Source: a bacterium (GTDB lineage: Bacteria > Cyanobacteriota > Vampirovibrionia > Gastranaerophilales > UBA9971). From it: 64,000 bases of DNA. Below the pieces are notes generated by a model. That model searched no databases and had not been told where the DNA came from. It saw only the letters and a list, made by a program, of their open reading frames with translations. Numbering within the stretch: position 1 is the stretch's first letter; each line of letters begins with the position of its first letter. Where the stretch lies: contig JBAWVS010000005.1 in NCBI GenBank assembly GCA_037147175.1, positions 1-64,000 on the forward strand, written 5' to 3'. This document shows positions 38,861 to 48,297 of this stretch, one piece after another. The translations under genes and the position numbers were made by a program.

Positions 38861-39452
38861 AATTAATCCTGGCTGTAGGTAGAGGTAATTCAAAATCTTT
38901 TTCTAATTCATTGATTTTGTAACCTTTATAGATTTCTTTTAATTTTTCTATTACGAAATCAGGATCGTGATTTACTAAAGCTAATGATCTTGAAACTTCA
39001 GTTGGGGATAAAACACCGTTTAATACATCTGAGCAATCTTGAAAGATAAGCCAGGAAAGGTATTTTCCGGGTGTGATTTTACCGCTGCAGTCAATAGAGT
39101 CTATTAATGCGCCAAGAGGACCGGCTTCTTGTATACTCATAGCGCCATCGTTATCTTTGTCGAAAGCTTTTATGTATACGGAAGCAAAAGCCATACCCTG
39201 TCTCAAATTAAGAGCTTCTGTTTCTTCGTCAATTGAAGAATAAGGAATATAAGCTTTTGATAAAGCGTTAAATTCTTCGTTGTTTGAAACCTGATCAAAA
39301 CTGATTTCGCCTTTTAAGAACTTTCTTAAGTTTTCTTCGGCTTTTTGTTTTCCTTTTTCAATGTATTCAAGAACTTTACATGCGGTATTAGCGCCTAAGC
39401 CTTCTGCTGTGTTGAAATCAAAAGGTCCGTTTAATGAATTAATTAATAACAT
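38859..39452 (-). CDS. EF-hand-like protein of unknown function
   Basis: A 197-residue soluble protein. DKDNDGAMSIQE (98-109) is a textbook 12-residue EF-hand calcium loop. Two further weaker loops follow about every 30 residues (around IDCSGKITPGKY and DVLNGVLSPTE), suggesting a divergent tandem. No signal peptide. The start ATG 39452 is chosen because AGGAGA lies 6 bases upstream; a TTG seven codons earlier is less likely. Probably calcium-binding, role unknown. Confidence 0.7.
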   Translation of the reverse strand: MLLINSLNGPFDFNTAEGLGANTACKVLEYIEKGKQKAEENLRKFLKGEISFDQVSNNEEFNALSKAYIPYSSIDEETEALNLRQGMAFASVYIKAFDKDNDGAMSIQEAGPLGALIDSIDCSGKITPGKYLSWLIFQDCSDVLNGVLSPTEVSRSLALVNHDPDFVIEKLKEIYKGYKINELEKDFELPLPTARIN

Positions 39453-39602
39453 CTTTTCTCTCCTCATCCCCAATTAAATAAACTACCGTTTTTATTACCC
39501 TTATATTAATAAAAACAAACAGTACAAAAAAATTGCCTTTTTTGATAAACTTTTTTAAACTTAAATAGTGAATTTAAAAAAATATGAGTGAGGAAATATT
39601 TA

Positions 39603-41033
39603 ATGACAGGCAATACAAGTAAAATAACCTTTGGAACAGACGGATGGAGGGCGATAATCGCTGAAGAGTTTACGTTCAGCAATGTTGTTCTTGTAACAAA
39701 GGCTATTGCAGGCTATATAAAAACAAAATATGACCCGTCAAAACCTGTCATAATAGGTTATGATACAAGATTTTTAGCGGATAAGTTTGCTCAAAGAGCC
39801 GCAGAAACTCTTAATGAGCTTGGACTCAATGTGAAAATAACAAAAATAGATGCGCCTACACCTGTAGTTGCTTATGCGGCAAAGCACCTTAATTCTGCCG
39901 GAGCTTTAATGCTCACAGCGAGCCACAATCCTCCGGAATATTGCGGAATTAAATATATTCCTGATTATGCAGGTCCGGCTACAACTGATATTACCAATAT
40001 AATCGTAGAAAATGTGAAAAAACTTCAGGAAGGTCAAACTGTTGTTGAAGTTTCTTCTCAAAAGGGAACGACCGAAGTCTTTGATCCTAAACCTGATTAT
40101 ATGAAATGGGTAAAAACACTTATTGATTTTGACAAAATCAAGCAAGCAAATTTAAATGTTTTCTATGACCCTTTATATGCTTCAGGCAGAGGTTATGTGG
40201 ACGGCTTACTGGAAGATGCGGGCTGCAAAGTAACGACTATAAAAAACTGGCGCGACCCTCTTTATGGAGGTGCAATGCCTGAGCCTAAAGAAAAATATCT
40301 CGGTGAGCTTAAAAAACTGGTAATTGAAAACCCACCAGCTATAGGTCTTAGCAATGACGGAGATGCTGACAGATTTGGCGTACTGGATGAAAAAGGTGCA
40401 TTTGTAACTCCTAATGATGTTATTGCTGTATTGTTCAGGCATTTAGTTAAAAACAAAGGCAGAAAAGGCTCTGTAGTTAAAACTGTTGCCACAAGCCAAT
40501 TAATAGACAAAATCGCCGAAAAATACGGTGTAAAAGTTCATGAAACAGCTGTTGGATTTAAATGGATCGGACAAATAATGCGTCAAGAAGAGGTTATCAT
40601 TGGTGGAGAAGAATCAGGCGGTTTAAGCATCTGGGGACATATCCCCGAAAAAGACGGAATAGTTGCGGATTTATCAATTCTGGAAGTTGTTGCCTACGAA
40701 AATAAACCTCTTTATCAAATAGTGGAAGATGTTAAAAATGAAATAGGGCTTCATTATATAAATCACAGAATCGACCTTCATGTTACTGAAGAAGTAAAAG
40801 AAAAAACAATGAAAACTTTTACTCAAAGCCCTCCAAAAGAAGTTGGCGGACTAAAAGTCAAAAAAATGAAGAATATTGACGGATTTAAATTTTATTTTGA
40901 AGATAATAATTCATGGATGCTTGTGAGACCAAGCGGAACAGAACCGCTTTTCAGAATTTATTTTGAAACTGATACGCAAGACAAACTTGAAAAAATGATT
41001 AAAGATATAGAAAATTTTGTAAGTAATATATAA
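39603..41033 (+). CDS. Phosphoglucomutase/phosphomannomutase family protein
   Basis: A second phosphohexomutase, 476 residues, from a different subfamily than the one at 37367. It opens KITFGTDGWRAIIAEEFT; phosphoserine in TASHNPPEYCGIKY, metal loop SNDGDADRFGV, sugar loop GGEESGGLS and phosphate loop VRPSGTEPLFRIYFET. Such proteins usually act as phosphoglucomutase. The start ATG 39603 has AGGA 8 bases upstream; the GTG five codons earlier overlaps that site. Having two paralogues in 4 kb suggests separate glucose and mannose branches. Confidence 0.92.
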   Translation: MTGNTSKITFGTDGWRAIIAEEFTFSNVVLVTKAIAGYIKTKYDPSKPVIIGYDTRFLADKFAQRAAETLNELGLNVKITKIDAPTPVVAYAAKHLNSAGALMLTASHNPPEYCGIKYIPDYAGPATTDITNIIVENVKKLQEGQTVVEVSSQKGTTEVFDPKPDYMKWVKTLIDFDKIKQANLNVFYDPLYASGRGYVDGLLEDAGCKVTTIKNWRDPLYGGAMPEPKEKYLGELKKLVIENPPAIGLSNDGDADRFGVLDEKGAFVTPNDVIAVLFRHLVKNKGRKGSVVKTVATSQLIDKIAEKYGVKVHETAVGFKWIGQIMRQEEVIIGGEESGGLSIWGHIPEKDGIVADLSILEVVAYENKPLYQIVEDVKNEIGLHYINHRIDLHVTEEVKEKTMKTFTQSPPKEVGGLKVKKMKNIDGFKFYFEDNNSWMLVRPSGTEPLFRIYFETDTQDKLEKMIKDIENFVSNI

Positions 41034-41043
41034 AATCTTATAC

Positions 41044-41173
41044 TTGAATTGCTGATTAAATATATGCGTCATTGCGAGGAGAGGCTTTAGACTCGACGTG
41101 GCAATCTATTTTGTTTATTATAGATTGCTTCGCTATGCTCGCAATGATGATTTTGGCGATTTAGCAATTCGAT
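41044..41173. repeat. Nested inverted repeat, family member 3 (most complete)
   Basis: Outer arms: TTGAATTGCTGATTAAAT at the left and, reversed, CGAATTGCTAAATCGCC at the right. Inner arms: GTCATTGCGAG...GCAATCTA on the left pairs with TAGATTGCTTCGC...CTCGCAATGAT on the right. About 130 bases, no open frame. The two-level symmetry is shared with the elements at 12142, 19480 and 63949. Confidence 0.8.
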
Positions 41174-41230
41174 TCTTATACTTGAATTTTTAAACATAAA
41201 ATTTAGTCTATAAGTTAATAGTAAATTTAA

Positions 41231-41279
41231 TCCTTATTGATATATTGGGAATTGTTTGTTCCCAATATATCAATAAGGA
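41231..41279 (+). promoter_or_regulatory. Perfect 21-bp hairpin covering the ferredoxin ribosome-binding site
   Basis: Arms 41231-41251 and 41259-41279 are exact complements around the 7-base loop TTGTTTG. The right arm ends AATAAGGA, which is the Shine-Dalgarno core for ATG 41286, and the left arm begins with its complement TCCTTATT. In RNA the site would be fully paired. It could act as a translational switch, or as an operator in DNA. Confidence 0.75.
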
Positions 41280-41285
41280 GAAAAA

Positions 41286-41474
41286 ATGAAAGCTGTAGTT
41301 GATAAAAATACATGTATAGGCTGCGGTATTTGTGTTGATATTTGTCCGGAAATTTTTGAACTAAACTCTCAGGGTTTGTCAGAAACAGCGGTAACAGAGG
41401 TTTCTTCATATTACCTGCCCGATACAATCAATGCGGTAAGTGCCTGTCCTACAAATGCTATCAAAGTCCTCTGA
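41286..41474 (+). CDS. Ferredoxin, single 4Fe-4S type
   Basis: A 62-residue electron carrier. Cys10, Cys13 and Cys16 in TCIGCGICVDIC plus Cys54 in SACPTNAI are the expected ligands of one [4Fe-4S] cluster; Cys20 is extra and in such proteins may pair or lie idle. A second cluster motif is missing, so it is a mono-cluster ferredoxin of the Bacillus/Thermotoga/Desulfovibrio kind. AAGGAG is 5 bases before ATG but is buried in a hairpin. Its own terminator overlaps the stop codon. Confidence 0.93.
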   Translation: MKAVVDKNTCIGCGICVDICPEIFELNSQGLSETAVTEVSSYYLPDTINAVSACPTNAIKVL

Positions 41475-41487
41475 AAACAGAGGTTTT
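41468..41487 (+). terminator. Terminator of the ferredoxin gene
   Basis: CCTCTG-AAAA-CAGAGG followed by TTTT. The stem includes the stop codon itself. Confidence 0.75.
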
Positions 41488-41505
41488 ACTTTGCTCAATG
41501 ACAGG

Positions 41506-42510
41506 TTAATTATTTTTGAGATTAATGCTGTTTTCAAGTTCTTTTATGTGTGAATCAACTATATCTGAACTATCCGCATTCGGTTTTAATTCAAGAAATT
41601 TCCTGAACATTTTAACCGATTCTTTGAAATCTCCCTGTTTTTCAAGGACATATCCAAAATTTGTATAAACATCGGAAAATTTAGGATTAATTGCCAATGC
41701 TTTTCTGTACATAGAAGCGGCTTTATCGTATTCACCGCTACAATACATTGCAAGTCCGATCTGGTTATAAGCCTCAAAAGCCTGATCATTCAATTCGATA
41801 ACCTTTTGGCAGAAATTAACGCAATCATCCCACAATCCTTGTTTTGCAGAACAAACTGCTATTTTGTACCAGACTTCTTCGTTTTTTGAATCAATTTCGA
41901 GAGTTTTTTTATAAAAATCTCTTGCCATAATTAAGTCATTAAACTCTCCGCTTAAATTAAATCTTTTATCATAAGCTTGTGCAAGGGTCTGATAATAAGA
42001 ACAGTCTTCCATAGAAACTTTTATTTTAATTGCGTTATTAAAATTTTCTATAGCTTCGTTAATATTTCCTGTTTCCATTTGACAAAGCCCTATAAGATAA
42101 ATAGTTTCATGGTCATTAGGTTTTGTATTAGACAATTTTTTAAACTGGCTAAAAGCTTTATCATATTTTTTTATATTGTAATAAAGCAATCCTAAGTTAT
42201 GATTGGTATCATGATCATCATTATTTATTTCCAGTGCTTTTTTAAAATTTTGTTCAGAATCATTGACTTTATTTAGCGCCATATAAGTCAAACCAAGATT
42301 ATAAAAAGCATCAAGTTTTTCAGGATTAATTCTAGTTGAGTTAAGAAAGAATTTTATTGCTGTTTCAAAATTCTTTTCCTGATACGCCTCTATTCCTTTA
42401 TTATACTCAACTTCATATCGTCTGTTTTTATTAAAAAACCACATAAAAGCTGCAATTATTGCAATTAATAAAAAACAAACAGCCGTTATATATATATTTA
42501 TATTTTGCAT
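41506..42510 (-). CDS. Membrane-anchored TPR protein
   Basis: One N-terminal membrane helix (about 5-25), a basic stretch NKNRRYE, then seven or so tetratricopeptide repeats to the C-terminus, for example KLDAFYNLGLTYMALNKVNDSEQNFKKAL and AFEAYNQIGLAMYCSGEYDKAASMYRKAL, given here only as signatures. TPRs are protein-binding scaffolds; the partner is unknown. 334 residues. AGGAAA precedes the ATG. It stands alone. Confidence 0.88.
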   Translation of the reverse strand: MQNINIYITAVCFLLIAIIAAFMWFFNKNRRYEVEYNKGIEAYQEKNFETAIKFFLNSTRINPEKLDAFYNLGLTYMALNKVNDSEQNFKKALEINNDDHDTNHNLGLLYYNIKKYDKAFSQFKKLSNTKPNDHETIYLIGLCQMETGNINEAIENFNNAIKIKVSMEDCSYYQTLAQAYDKRFNLSGEFNDLIMARDFYKKTLEIDSKNEEVWYKIAVCSAKQGLWDDCVNFCQKVIELNDQAFEAYNQIGLAMYCSGEYDKAASMYRKALAINPKFSDVYTNFGYVLEKQGDFKESVKMFRKFLELKPNADSSDIVDSHIKELENSINLKNN

Positions 42511-42621
42511 AATTTCCTAAACCATTAACTACTTAAAAGACAGATTTGTGACATAAAATTAATCTTACTCTTCTAATAATATAACATATATAGGCATATT
42601 GTAACTAAAAAATCGGTATTT

Positions 42622-43563
42622 TTATTTAGTCAAACTTAATTTTTTGTCAAAATATTCTATAGTTCTTGTTAATCCGTCCTGAAGTTGTACTTCCGGTTGC
42701 CATCCCAATTTTTCTGATGCAAGGGAGATATCAGGTTTTCTTTGGGTCGGATCATCCTGAGGAAGCGGTAGAAAAATTATTTTTGATTTACTTCCGGTTA
42801 ATTTAATGATTCTTTCGGCAAATTCAACAATGGGAGTTTCTACAGGATTTCCAAGATTTACCGGTCCAGTGAAGTCTTTTGAATTCATCATTCTGATAAA
42901 TCCGTCAACAAGGTCGCTCACGTAGCAGAAAGATCTTGTTTGGCTGCCATCCCCGTAAACAGTGATATCTTCACCTTTTAAAGCTTGAACAATAAAGTTG
43001 CTTACGACCCTGCCGTCATATTCAGCCATTCTCGGTCCGTAAGTATTAAAAATCCTTATAATTTTTATATCTACGTTGTTTTGTCTGTGATAGTCCATCA
43101 TTAAAGTTTCGGCAACTCTTTTACCTTCATCGTAGCAGCTTCTTATTCCTATCGGATTTACGTTTCCCCAGTAAGTTTCTTTTTGCGGATGCTCTTTGGG
43201 ATCTCCGTACACTTCCGAAGTGGAAGCCTGAAGAATTGTGGCTTTTACTCTTTTTGCAAGTCCGAGCATGTTGGTAATTCCGAGAATACTTGTTTTTATT
43301 GTCTTAATCGGATTGTATTGATAATGCACAGGGGAAGCAGGACAAGCAAGATTATAAATCTGGTCAACTTCTACAAGTAAATGTTCTGTTATGTCATGTC
43401 TTATTAACTCAAAATATTTGTTTTCCATTAAATGAGTTATATTTTCTTTAGAACCTGTAAAGAAATTGTCGACACAAACAACTTCATTTCCTTCATTTAA
43501 AAGTCTTTCGCATAAATGTGAGCCTATAAATCCTGCTCCGCCGGTAACTAATATCTTTTTCAT
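42622..43563 (-). CDS. UDP-glucuronate decarboxylase (UDP-xylose synthase)
   Basis: An NAD-dependent SDR that turns UDP-glucuronate into UDP-xylose. Highly characteristic text: [68 protein letters not shown] (catalytic Tyr and Lys), [10 protein letters not shown] and [18 protein letters not shown]. 313 residues from ATG 43563, preceded by GAGGT 11 bases upstream; an ATG six codons earlier lacks a site. It sits 53 bases after galE in the same direction. No UDP-glucose dehydrogenase gene is nearby. Confidence 0.94.
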   Translation of the reverse strand: MKKILVTGGAGFIGSHLCERLLNEGNEVVCVDNFFTGSKENITHLMENKYFELIRHDITEHLLVEVDQIYNLACPASPVHYQYNPIKTIKTSILGITNMLGLAKRVKATILQASTSEVYGDPKEHPQKETYWGNVNPIGIRSCYDEGKRVAETLMMDYHRQNNVDIKIIRIFNTYGPRMAEYDGRVVSNFIVQALKGEDITVYGDGSQTRSFCYVSDLVDGFIRMMNSKDFTGPVNLGNPVETPIVEFAERIIKLTGSKSKIIFLPLPQDDPTQRKPDISLASEKLGWQPEVQLQDGLTRTIEYFDKKLSLTK

Positions 43564-43616
43564 TTTTATAGCAAACCTCATTCAAGTAAATTAATTAACG
43601 ATTGTTATCTTTTGTT

Positions 43617-44648
43617 TTAATATTTTCTGTTAAGTTCCCAATTCCAGGCTGTTTTTATTATATCCTCAATTTCTGTATATTCAGGATTCCATCCTAATTC
43701 CTGTTTTACTTTTTTATTATCGGCTATAAGAACAGGCGGATCGCCTTCTCTTCTTTCAGAAATTTGTTTGTTTATCAGTTTTCCTGTTATTTTTTCACTT
43801 TTTTCTATTACTTCTTTGACAGAAAATCCTTTGCCTGTTCCTAAATTATAAAAATTACTTTTTTCTTCTTTTATTAATTTTTCAAGAGCAAGCCTGTGTG
43901 CTTTTGCCAGATCATTAACATGGATATAATCCCTGATACAAGTGCCATCCGGAGTATCATAATCATCGCCGAAAACTTTTATGCAATCTCTTTGACCTAA
44001 TGCTGTTTGGAGTACAAGCGGAATCAAATGAGTTTCCGGAGAATGACTTTCTCCTATGTTTACCGCATTTAATTGCCCTCCATCATCGGCACCTGAAGCA
44101 TTAAAATATCTTAATGCAATGTATTTTAGTTCGTATGCACTGTCATAATCCTTAAGAATTTTTTCTATCATAAGTTTTGTTGTGCCGTATGGATTTATTG
44201 GGCTTTGCGGATGTTTTTCGTCTATCGGAACATATTCCGGATTCCCGTAAGTTGCACAGGTTGAGGAGAAAACAATTTTCTTCACGTTGTTTTCAAGCAT
44301 CACACTAAGCAGATTAAGAGTATTTACAACGTTGTTGTAGTAATATTTTTGAGGATTTTCAACTGATTCTCCGACATAAGCAAACGCTGCAAAATGTATG
44401 ACGGCCTTTATCGGGTATTTTTTAAAAACTTCTTTTATTTCATCAATGTTTTTAAGGTCAACTTTACAGAAACAAGGTTGTTTTAAAAGGCTCTCGTCGT
44501 TCATAGAGCCTTTATCCGCAATCTGCTGAATGGCTTCCGGATGTCCGTATGAAAGATTATCTATGACCACACATTCATAACCTGCTCTAATAAGATCAAG
44601 CGTACAGTGGCTTCCTATATAACCTGCTCCGCCGGTTATTAAAATCAT
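43617..44648 (-). CDS. galE: UDP-glucose 4-epimerase
   Basis: Interconverts UDP-glucose and UDP-galactose. It begins MILITGGAGYIGSHCTLDLI; VIHFAAFAYVGESVENP, FSSTCATYG (catalytic Ser/Thr) and the YGTTK catalytic pair follow, then NLGTGKGFSVKEVI. 343 residues, complete. GGAG lies about 9 bases before ATG. Divergent from leuS and followed by the UXS gene. Confidence 0.95.
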   Translation of the reverse strand: MILITGGAGYIGSHCTLDLIRAGYECVVIDNLSYGHPEAIQQIADKGSMNDESLLKQPCFCKVDLKNIDEIKEVFKKYPIKAVIHFAAFAYVGESVENPQKYYYNNVVNTLNLLSVMLENNVKKIVFSSTCATYGNPEYVPIDEKHPQSPINPYGTTKLMIEKILKDYDSAYELKYIALRYFNASGADDGGQLNAVNIGESHSPETHLIPLVLQTALGQRDCIKVFGDDYDTPDGTCIRDYIHVNDLAKAHRLALEKLIKEEKSNFYNLGTGKGFSVKEVIEKSEKITGKLINKQISERREGDPPVLIADNKKVKQELGWNPEYTEIEDIIKTAWNWELNRKY

Positions 44649-44775
44649 TAATTTTACTCCATTTTGTTTAAAATTGATTATACAATAAAAGACCTTCCTT
44701 AAAAACCGTCCAAAAATTACTTTTTTGTATATAATTAACTCAAAGTAAAATAAAAAAATTGAAGGAGTTAAAACC

Positions 44776-47262
44776 TTGAAAGAACAATATAATCATCAGG
44801 AAATAGAAAAAAAATGGCAGCAAGTGTGGGAAGAAAAAGGTATAAACAAAACCCCGAACGAATCAGACAAACCTAAATACTATGCTCTGTCAATGTTTCC
44901 GTATCCTTCAGGAAAACTTCACATGGGACATGTCAGGAATTACACTATTTCTGATGTGATTGCCAGATTTAAGAAAATGAAAGGTTTTAATGTACTTCAC
45001 CCTATGGGCTGGGATTCCTTCGGATTACCTGCGGAAAATGCGGCTATACAGAAGGGAAAAGATCCGGCAGACTGGACTTTTTCCAATATAGAATACATGA
45101 AAATGCAGCTTAAAACACTTGGTTTAAGTGTTGACTGGGAAAGAGAAATCGCAACCTGTAAAAAAGATTATTATAAATGGACGCAATGGCTGTTTCTTGA
45201 ATTTTTTAAGGCAGGATTGGCTTATAAAAAAGAATCTCCCGTAAACTGGTGCGAAAAATGCGCTACCGTTCTTGCAAATGAACAGGTGGAAGACGGAAAA
45301 TGCTGGCGTTGCGAATCACTTATCACAAAGAAAAAGCTTTCTCAGTGGTATTTAAAGATTACTGACTACTCTGAAAGACTTTTGCAGGATTTGGACAAGT
45401 TAACAGGCTGGCCTGAAAACGTTAAGTTAATGCAAAAAAACTGGATCGGAAAATCTTACGGAACTGTTCTCAAGTTTAAGACCGAAGAGCAGCCCGAAAT
45501 AGAAATTCCTGTGTTTACAACAAGACCTGATACGGTATTTGGCGTAACTTATCTTGTCGTTGCACCTGAATATCCCGATATAGATAAATTAATCACCGAT
45601 GAAAATAAAGAAAAAGTTAATGAATACATAGAAAATTCAAAAAGATTGTCCGAAATTGAAAGAACTTCAACAGAAAGACCTAAAACAGGTGTTCCTCTCG
45701 GAACACATGTCATAAATCCTTTCAACGGGGAAAAAGTTCCTTTATGGACAGGAGATTATGTGCTTGTTGAATACGGAACAGGCGCAGTAATGGGCGTTCC
45801 TGCCCATGATACAAGAGATTTTGAATTTGTAAGAAAATTTAATCTGCCTGTTGTTGAAGTTATCAAAAATCCTGAAAAACAAGATAGCACACCTCTGACA
45901 GAAGCTTATACAGATGCCGGAATTATGATAAATTCAGGCGAATTTGACGGATTAAGCAGCGATGAAGGCAAGAAAAAAATAACAGAATGGGCTGAAAAAA
46001 ATAATGCAGGATTTGGAAAAGTTCAATTCAGGCTAAGGGACTGGCTTATAAGCAGGCAAAGATATTGGGGTGCGCCTATTCCTGTTATTTACTGTGAAAA
46101 ATGCGGTATTGTTCCCGATGAAAACCTGCCTGTTATTCTTCCGGAAGATGTTGATTTTTCAGTTAAGGGTATATCGCCTGTTGCAACCTCGTCTGATTTC
46201 GTAAATACAACTTGTCCAAAATGTAATTCTCTTGCAAAACGTGAAACTGACACAATGGATACGTTTATTTGCAGCAGCTGGTATTATTTAAGATATATTG
46301 ATCCTAAAAATAGCGAGAAAATATTTGATTCTGAGCTCGTTAATAAGTGGATGAACGTTGATCAATACGTTGGCGGTATTGAACATGCTATTCTTCACCT
46401 TTTATATTCAAGATTTTTTGTGAAGTTCCTCAAAGACAGAGGACTTGTAAATTTCAATGAGCCTTTCGAAAATCTTTTAACTCAGGGTATGGTATTAAAA
46501 GACGGTACAAAAATGAGTAAATCAAAAGGCAATACCGTTGATCCTGATGAAATTTTTGTAAATTACGGGGCTGATACCGCAAGATTATTTATTTTAAGCG
46601 ATTCTCCTCCGGCAAGAGATCTCGATTGGTCAGATGCGGGCGTAGAAGGTTGCTACAAGTTCTTAAACAGGGTTTGGCGTCTGGTCAAAACATGTGAACC
46701 TAATTTAGCCCATCCTGATTCTGTTGTTCCCCAAAATGACATCAGTTCGTTTTCTAAAGAAAATAAAGACCTTTTAAGAGAAACGCATAAAACTATTAAA
46801 GGCATAACTCAGGATATAAACAACGAATTTCAGTTTAATACAGCGATAAGCAAGAGCCGTGAGCTTGTAAACAGCCTTTATGATTATGTAAATACTAAAA
46901 AAGTTTATTCTGAAGAAGACAAGGCTGTTTTAAGTCAGGCTGTTTTCACCTTAATAAAACTTATGTCGCCTTTAGTTCCGCATCTTTCTGAAGAAATATG
47001 GAATGAGTTCGGTGCAAACGGCTCAATTCACCTTACAGAATGGCCTGAATACAAGGAAGAACTCTGTATAGCCGATACCGTAACAATTGCTATTCAAGTC
47101 AGCGGTAAGCTTAGAGACAAAATTGACATGCCGTTAAATTCATCAAAAGAAGATATAGAAAAAGCCGCACTCGCTCAAGCAAAAGTTCAGGTTTACACTG
47201 AGGGAAAACAAATTGTTAAAATAATTGTTGTTCCCAATAAATTAATAAATATTGTTGTATAA
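44776..47262 (+). CDS. leuS: Leucine--tRNA ligase
   Basis: Class I synthetase. It shows YPSGKLHMGHVRNY (HIGH motif), the CP1 editing domain (TTRPDTVFGVTYLVVAPE; GVPAHDTRDFEF), RDWLISRQRYWGAPIP, the tRNA/zinc-type cysteines around CEKCG and CPKC, and GTKMSKSKGNTVDP (KMSKS). 828 residues, normal. The start is TTG 44776 with AAGGAG 8 bases upstream. A TATAAT word at 44730-44735 may be its -10 element. Confidence 0.97.
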   Translation: MKEQYNHQEIEKKWQQVWEEKGINKTPNESDKPKYYALSMFPYPSGKLHMGHVRNYTISDVIARFKKMKGFNVLHPMGWDSFGLPAENAAIQKGKDPADWTFSNIEYMKMQLKTLGLSVDWEREIATCKKDYYKWTQWLFLEFFKAGLAYKKESPVNWCEKCATVLANEQVEDGKCWRCESLITKKKLSQWYLKITDYSERLLQDLDKLTGWPENVKLMQKNWIGKSYGTVLKFKTEEQPEIEIPVFTTRPDTVFGVTYLVVAPEYPDIDKLITDENKEKVNEYIENSKRLSEIERTSTERPKTGVPLGTHVINPFNGEKVPLWTGDYVLVEYGTGAVMGVPAHDTRDFEFVRKFNLPVVEVIKNPEKQDSTPLTEAYTDAGIMINSGEFDGLSSDEGKKKITEWAEKNNAGFGKVQFRLRDWLISRQRYWGAPIPVIYCEKCGIVPDENLPVILPEDVDFSVKGISPVATSSDFVNTTCPKCNSLAKRETDTMDTFICSSWYYLRYIDPKNSEKIFDSELVNKWMNVDQYVGGIEHAILHLLYSRFFVKFLKDRGLVNFNEPFENLLTQGMVLKDGTKMSKSKGNTVDPDEIFVNYGADTARLFILSDSPPARDLDWSDAGVEGCYKFLNRVWRLVKTCEPNLAHPDSVVPQNDISSFSKENKDLLRETHKTIKGITQDINNEFQFNTAISKSRELVNSLYDYVNTKKVYSEEDKAVLSQAVFTLIKLMSPLVPHLSEEIWNEFGANGSIHLTEWPEYKEELCIADTVTIAIQVSGKLRDKIDMPLNSSKEDIEKAALAQAKVQVYTEGKQIVKIIVVPNKLINIVV

Positions 47263-47313
47263 AGCTGCTGTATTAATCGAAGATAAGATAAAATCCTAAA
47301 TCGGGAAAAATTT

Positions 47314-48297
47314 ATGCGTCTGGAAGAAAATTTACCTGTAATAATAACTTATTTGAGCTGTATTATTTCAATAAGCTTGATGGTTGTCTACGTAAAATAC
47401 AGAAAACTCGTCAATACTCTTGATGAAATAGGAAAAGTCTTTGATTATGTAAGTAGAGGCAATCTTTCGGAAAGGCTGCATATAAGATACAACAACGAAC
47501 TCAGAAAACTTTCTCTTAACATAAACAAAATGATCACAGCCCTTCAGGATAGAGATATAAAAATAAAAGATTATCAGAAAGAACTTCTGCGTGATATTAA
47601 AAAACTTAAGGAATTAGATCAAATTCGAGAAGATTTTAGTGCAACACTCGCGCATGATCTAAAAATCCCAATTCTTGCAGAAAAAAACACACTGCAATTT
47701 TTTCTAAAAGGAACCTTCGGGGAAATTTCCCAAAAACAGGAAGAAGCTCTTCTAAATATGCTGGAAAGCAACAAAGACCTTTTAAACCTTGTAAATACTC
47801 TTCTTGCTGTTTATAAATATGATGCAATTCCCTCAGAACCTGAAAAAGAACCTGTTGATATTAAAGTTTTATTAACGGAATGTCTGAATGAAATTTCTTC
47901 ACTTGCCGCTAAAAACAATCATTCTCTTGAAAATAATATCCGCAGTGAAATTCCTTTATTAAATATAGACAGAAACGAAATAAAAAGGGTGGTTTTAAAT
48001 CTTTTAAACAATGCCATAACTTATACTCAACCCGGTGGAGTTATTTCCCTTGATCATGAAGTCAATGAGACCGATGTTATTATAAAAATTAAAGATAACG
48101 GCAAGGGAATTTCAGAAACGGATATATCTAAAATATTTGACAGGTATTTCTCAAAAGCCATGAAGTTTAGAAAAGTAGGTACAGGGCTGGGGCTTTATCT
48201 GTCAAAACAAATAATTGAAAATCATAACGGAAAAATATGGGCAGAAAGTCTGGCTGACAAAGGAAGTATTTTTTCTTTCAGCATTCCTTTAAGTTAA
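47314..48297 (+). CDS. Sensor histidine kinase with HAMP domain
   Basis: A single N-terminal membrane helix (about 8-28), a HAMP-like segment (VFDYVSRGNLSERL), a HisKA dimerisation helix with phospho-acceptor His114 in ATLAHDLKIP, and an HATPase domain with NLLNNAITYT (N box), DNGKGI (G1) and GTGLGLYLSKQI (G2). 327 residues. It has no extracytoplasmic sensor loop, so it may sense through the membrane or a partner. No response regulator adjoins it. It begins 51 bases after leuS and its 3' end overlaps the convergent next gene by 9 bases. Confidence 0.93.
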   Translation: MRLEENLPVIITYLSCIISISLMVVYVKYRKLVNTLDEIGKVFDYVSRGNLSERLHIRYNNELRKLSLNINKMITALQDRDIKIKDYQKELLRDIKKLKELDQIREDFSATLAHDLKIPILAEKNTLQFFLKGTFGEISQKQEEALLNMLESNKDLLNLVNTLLAVYKYDAIPSEPEKEPVDIKVLLTECLNEISSLAAKNNHSLENNIRSEIPLLNIDRNEIKRVVLNLLNNAITYTQPGGVISLDHEVNETDVIIKIKDNGKGISETDISKIFDRYFSKAMKFRKVGTGLGLYLSKQIIENHNGKIWAESLADKGSIFSFSIPLS

